Origin: Hyalella azteca
Taxonomy: Eukaryota > Arthropoda > Malacostraca > Amphipoda > Hyalellidae
Direction: 5' to 3'
Assembly (NCBI RefSeq): GCF_000764305.2
Contig: NW_025935962.1
Coordinates: forward strand, 248,001-312,000
DNA length: 64,000 nt
The notes under the pieces were generated by a model. That model made no database searches. It was given only the letters and a program-made list of their open reading frames with translations, and was not told where the DNA came from. Positions within the stretch are counted from its first letter, which is position 1. Each line of letters starts with the position of its first letter. Below, piece after piece: positions 59,501 to 64,000 of this stretch. Both the position numbers and the translations under genes were made by a program.

Positions 59501-61818
59501 ATTATGAAAGTTTTATTTAATAAGCATTTAAACTCGCTAATTGGGGATTTATTGAGAAAAATGCCTTAATGTTTATGCAAAAATCAAGTGTTATATTTAA
59601 TGTACCTCGAGCTGAAACAAAAATTTCCCGACTAACTACTTTTTAAAAATCGAGTTTTGATGAGCTACAAGTTTAAATTTGAATTTAAGCTTTTAAACTT
59701 CTCTTGTGTCTCAATTTAATTTGCAGTACTTGGAAATAAAAATTTCACAGTAACATTATCTCATGAACGCTTTCGCAGCTTTGCCCGCGTTTAAAAAACA
59801 CAGACGACTGCACCATAGTTCACGACCCTCTGCTCAACGAGCCTTACTTCTACTGCCTGAGTGACAGTATTTGGTGCGGCTATGACGACGTTGACTCCAT
59901 CTACCTTAAGGTAATAGATGTTCTTAGTCATTTATTGACTGTGTAACAAATCATTATTGATTGTGTAATAAATATTCGACGCAATTTTATTGAAGAGCAG
60001 AGAGTATTCCTTTTAAGCACATTTCTCACTGCGTCTCAACGAAACTTACATTAAAGAACAGCTTCCGTCAAACTATACTAAAAAATCTTAGACAAAAACA
60101 AATGTTTTGAAGTCTTTCTATTATAATAAATAGCGTTTTATATTAAAAAATCAATGTAGTGCACATGAATAATTATTGTCAGGCACGGTTCGCTAAGAAC
60201 CAGAACCTGGCCGGTACTGTGGTGTGGACCATCGACACCGACGACTTCCTGCCGACCTGCGGCAGTGACAAGAACCCCCTCATCCGCTCCGCCCTGAGAG
60301 CATTTGCCGAACCCGCGGATCCGACCGCCCCAGTAAATTTAATTTGACTTCAACCGTGTTCAGCAGTTAACCTTCATCAGCTTATCTAACCTAAAAATTT
60401 GACAAAATTATTGCCGCTCACTAACTTTAGCATTCATTCCTACATTGTTTGGACCTCAACATTTTAATTATTATTTTTTAATTACATATTTTATTTTAAA
60501 GCAATATTTTAGTTTTCAAGATTCAGTTTTAATGTAGCTTTCTTTCTGTGCGTAAATTAAAACTTTCTTCAGGACTGTCCAAACGCTCCCATCACCACTA
60601 CGACCACCTCTACCACGACCACACCTACGACGACCACTACACCTACCACAACCACTACACCTACCACGACCACTACACCTACAACGACCACTACGCCTAC
60701 CACGACCACTACGCCTACCACGACCACAACTCCGACAACTACCACACCTACGACCACAACAACTCCAACAACCACCACCACATCTTCTACCACAACGACG
60801 CCAACTACCACAACAACACCAACAACCACGTCCACGACCACCACTCCAACGACCACTACCACTTCGCCAACTACCACCACAAGTAAGACTACCACCAGTG
60901 GACCAACGTGGCCGAAACCTCCCGACTGCGACGCTGACCCTGGTCGTGAGTTCTACCCACATGACGACTGCAACAAGGTGAGAAGATTCGGTAGATGGCT
61001 TTTCCATCAGTTTCTGCGTGAATATTCAGTTATTACACACCATATCTATTCAACATCGGCACAATTGTGTTACATCAAAAAATATTGGAACGAATTCTTC
61101 AATTTCAACTTTTTCCGGTAAACAGTATTGGTGGTGCATCAACGGCGAGGCGCAGCTGATGCTGTGCAGCCCCGGGACATACTTCAACCCCCAGACGTCC
61201 CGCTGTGACTACCCCGAGAACGTCGACACCAGCAACTGCCGCGTGTGGACGTGCGAGGCGGACGGCGTAACTTACGCTGGCGTGGATTGCAACGAGGTTT
61301 GATAACCATCCTTAAGTGTTTCTTAACAGTACACGAGGGTGCTTGAAATAAATACAATTTTAAAAAGGTTTAATCAGCTGATTTAATAATGAATAATGAA
61401 TGAAGAACTTCTATCACGTATTCTTAGCACGACTAAGTATGTAATATAAATAATTAGCTAAAATTAGCATTAAGCTTATCGCTGTAGCACAGATGCGAGA
61501 ATATCAGTGCGAGTCTCCAGAGAGCAAGCCAAATCACTCATTGGAAAAAATAAATCTCCTAAAAATATACTTTTTAACTTAATTTTCGCTGTGATCATCA
61601 CCTGATAAGTTTGATTTAGGGTTTAAGGGAATATTGGTTGCTAAGATTGTCTTCAATTCAATTTGCAGTACTACGAATGTGAGCACGGAGAGCCGGAAAG
61701 GAAATTTTGTGCGGACGGGCTCTATTACAACGCAGACACCGGCTTTTGCGACTTCCCAGCCAATGTCGACACGAGCACATGCAACGTCTCCGCCTTCTGG
61801 GACGAAGAAGACGATTGA
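56543..61818 (+). CDS. Secreted GH18 chitinase with Thr-rich linker and two CBM14 domains
   Basis: Eleven phase-compatible exons: 56543-56600, 57058-57200, 58129-58284, 58531-58662, 58829-59080, 59187-59372, 59779-59910, 60183-60332, 60573-60977, 61126-61296, 61669-61818; about 644 residues. Signal peptide 1-19 ([19 protein letters not shown]); GH18 domain about 21-400 with [22 protein letters not shown], catalytic [11 protein letters not shown] (acid Glu about 151, in exon 4), [19 protein letters not shown] and [10 protein letters not shown], all in the expected order. Exon 9 encodes a linker of about 100 residues rich in Thr and Pro, then CBM14 domains at about 521-576 and 581-633. The enzyme should hydrolyse chitin outside the cell, in digestion or moulting. 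After CNE in exon 10 the donor is GTTTGA; if unspliced the protein stops at 61300-61302, and AATAAA follows at 61347. Exon 11 ends [11 protein letters not shown] and has AATAAA at 61882. Intact by all visible criteria. Confidence 0.94.
60594..60890 (+). repeat. Coding Thr/Pro repeat of the chitinase linker
   Basis: Irregular 12- to 18-bp repeats (ACGACCACTACACCTACC-like) encode TTTTPT units. Shorter versions occur in two linkers of the CBM14 gene. Probable mucin-like O-glycosylation region; prone to length change. Confidence 0.9.
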
Positions 61819-64000
61819 AAAATCCTGCAAATTAGAAGAATACCAGTAAAACAGAAAAAAACATGGGAAATGGACAAGAAAAATAAAAAGAAGAAAATGA
61901 TTCAATGGCCTTATGGTTAAACGTATTCATGACAGTTGTTATGTGGATTATATTGGTCATACGGATGGCCCTATTTAAAATATTCGTCATACGGATAACC
62001 ATATAGATAGAATAAGTCAAACGGATGGTTATCGAGGATGGTTATTGATCATATGGATAGTCATATGGGCAATTGTGGTCGTATGGGTAATCACCGAAAG
62101 CACGAGGAACGCATTCAAATATTCAAATATTACTCACATTTATTCAATACGTTTTAAAGTTTATTTTCCTTTATATAGCGAATAGAATCTATTATATTTG
62201 AAGTGGATAGAATCTTTTTTGCGCACCGCTTCAAGGATTGACGTAACACGACGGTAACTGCAAAAACTAAAGCGAAATACAATGATTGCTTACAACATGG
62301 TTCATTGATAAGTGATACATGGACGCAAATATTCATAGTAGGCGCATTCATTTAATTTAGGTATCAAAAAAGAATCAATGGGAATGTAACAAGATCATCG
62401 CTGCACTGCACAGCGGCGTCACTAGGTTTTGAGGACAGGGAGAGGGAGTCCCGAGAAGACGTATAGATGTGAGCAAACTTTTCATTTCACAAGCAGCCAA
62501 CAACTACGGTACAGTACAACAAAAATCGCAGGAAGTACTTGTGTTTACATAATTTGAAGCAAATCCAGGCAAAATGTAGAATTTTCTGGCATTTTTTCGT
62601 AATAATATAATAATAATTGTTATAAATCAACGTGAAATTACTAAAAATATGCAAAATATAGTTTAAAAATGTTAAGGAGGCTGAAGCCCTCAAAATAGGC
62701 CCAATCATGCCATTTCTCTGCAGTCGATAACAACAATTAATCAATCAAGATACTGCCACGACTGTAAAAAAAAGTCGTTTAACACGTATTTTTCAACTTT
62801 TTTTTCAACTTCAACACGTATTTTTTTCGTATTTTTCAACTTAGAATATGACAGTTCCAACTCGTGTTCAGCGATCCTCGAAGTTTGATCCTGTGGTGCA
62901 CAATAGTTCGTGTATTCTACCCGCTATAAGCATTATTTTACTCCAACCTACTATAGATACGGAGATATTTGATACCTTCAACGCAGTCATACGATGTCCT
63001 TCGTCCAAATGAGTGCTGAAAATGGGAATTATGAGCCAATTTGCTTAGGCAATTGAACGTTCGAGACAACATGTCACACATAGATTCCTATACGAAGAAT
63101 TCTGTGATTAAACGATTAGTCGTGTTCAAGTACTATAACACGTGATACTCATCAAAGGTGTGCTGATATGTCACACGTAGAATCAACATAAAGGGAATGA
63201 AGTCAGTCTCTCGATAGGTGAAATTAATACAGCGTTTGTACAATTTTAATAACACGGGCTAGAGGCAAATTCCACGTTAATTTACCAGTTTCTCGGCACT
63301 ACATTTAAAAAAATAGGACTGAACTGACAGTCGTAGAATTCATTCAGCGTTGGTGCCGCAGTAAAATGAATAAATTCGTGAAAATATTGATTTGAATTGC
63401 CACACTCATTGGAAGCGAGTCGAATTCCGAAACGACTGAACTGATGCTAGTGAAAATCATACAGCCTTTGAGCCGTTGCTCAGTGAAAAAATTCTTTGGG
63501 TTAAGTGGAAGTTTATCATATGATTACCACAGTTTTTGGTAGTAAAACTAATTTAAAAATGTCAGATGGCATATATTTGGTGCCACCCATGTTAAATATT
63601 CGTATGAGATCCACCTGAGGGCAGGGATTCAAAGACTAATGCTAGGGATAAGTGAACGCATTCTTCTCTACTCTCGTCTTAACACGTCGTGGTTTGTAAA
63701 ATGGAATAGAATAGAAGTGTCGGCATTGAAGAAATTGGCCCATAGCCTGTTGACGATGCTTGAACTTTTCGTGACTTGATTCACAGGGAATCCGGCCTTT
63801 GGAACCCGATCTTTCCATAACTGACGATTGATTGAGATAGCTGCTGGACTTACGGCCTGGGTCCGTAATTTGCTAGGCATTTTAAGACTGAACATATGAT
63901 CCTTCATAGCTTCGTCTAGTCTGTTCTTAAAGGCGTCCATACTCGGAGCGTCAACGATGTAACAATGTAATGGCAGAGATTTAGATACACAGCCAACACC
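61819..64000. other. Downstream flank of the chitinase gene, no gene seen
   Basis: 61900-62100 is a 3' flank with scattered CATACGGATGG-like words, also found in diverged form at 26750-26930. 62130-62480 and 62820-63230 match the left arm. 63230-63690 is an inverted copy of the 450-bp direct repeat, and 63700-63960 (minus) is a retroelement C-terminal tail (MDAFKNRLDEAMKD). The homology to the left arm continues to, and presumably past, the window end. Confidence 0.75.

Larger units (their letters stand above)
56107..63230 (+). repeat. Duplicated chitinase-locus segment B', right copy
   Basis: Counterpart of 25700-32905. The upstream flank just before the chitinase ATG is shared, so both paralogues should have started with the same promoter. 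Confidence 0.9.

Noticed and set aside
60548..60886. His/Tyr/Asp-rich open frame (YHDHYTYHDH) and the opposite-strand poly-Val and Gly/Cys-rich frames
   Set aside because: They are shadows of the Thr-rich linker codons of the chitinase; the same shadows appear at 27824-28183 and 29987-30427 over the CBM14 gene's linkers.

Overview
This window is animal nuclear DNA. It is AT-rich, with short phase-compatible exons separated by long introns and many small transposon remnants. An invertebrate-type chitinase with CBM14 (peritrophin-A) domains, a tRNA-derived SINE, mariner-like, P-like, hAT-like and TTAA-target elements, and CR1/Jockey-like retroelement tails all suggest an arthropod, most likely a crustacean; the species cannot be fixed from sequence alone. 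Single N bases at 23256 and 28364 show it is an assembled contig.

Layout. 1-7571 (minus): 5' part of a receptor guanylate cyclase-type gene (signal peptide, ANF-receptor ectodomain, TM), running off the left edge, with a 42-bp coding minisatellite. 7572-13690: intergenic with MITEs. 13697-20199 (plus): complete FAM114A2-like gene whose intron 3 holds a minisatellite of repeated 5' splice sites. 19646-21240: a segment also present inverted at 51245-52882. 21260-26700: transposon-rich. 27008-32469 (minus): chitin-binding gene with six CBM14 domains and no catalytic domain. 33000-38150: transposons plus a segment (C) duplicated at 53080-55017. 38912-51486 (plus): complete NAT10 (RNA cytidine acetyltransferase), 18 exons. 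52335-52882 (minus): relics of the last FAM114A2 exons. 56543-61818 (plus): complete GH18 chitinase. 61819-64000: chitinase downstream flank, homologous to 22400-26700.

How the pieces relate. The CBM14-only gene and the chitinase are paralogues sharing upstream DNA, exon 1, intron 1 and the CBM14/linker exons. In the minus-strand copy the whole catalytic region is gone, with the junction at a shared TGG codon, and the CBM14 pair is present three times. The left and right copies lie in inverted orientation around NAT10. FAM114A2 has a dead NAT10 terminal exon tail-to-tail behind it, and NAT10 has dead FAM114A2 terminal exons tail-to-tail behind it. The simplest reading is an ancestral convergent FAM114A2/NAT10 pair next to a direct tandem duplication of the chitinase locus, followed by an inversion of about 30 kb with staggered breaks that duplicated the breakpoint segment. 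An assembly artefact is the main alternative.

All exon joins below were checked by hand for reading phase; no transcript or database search was available.
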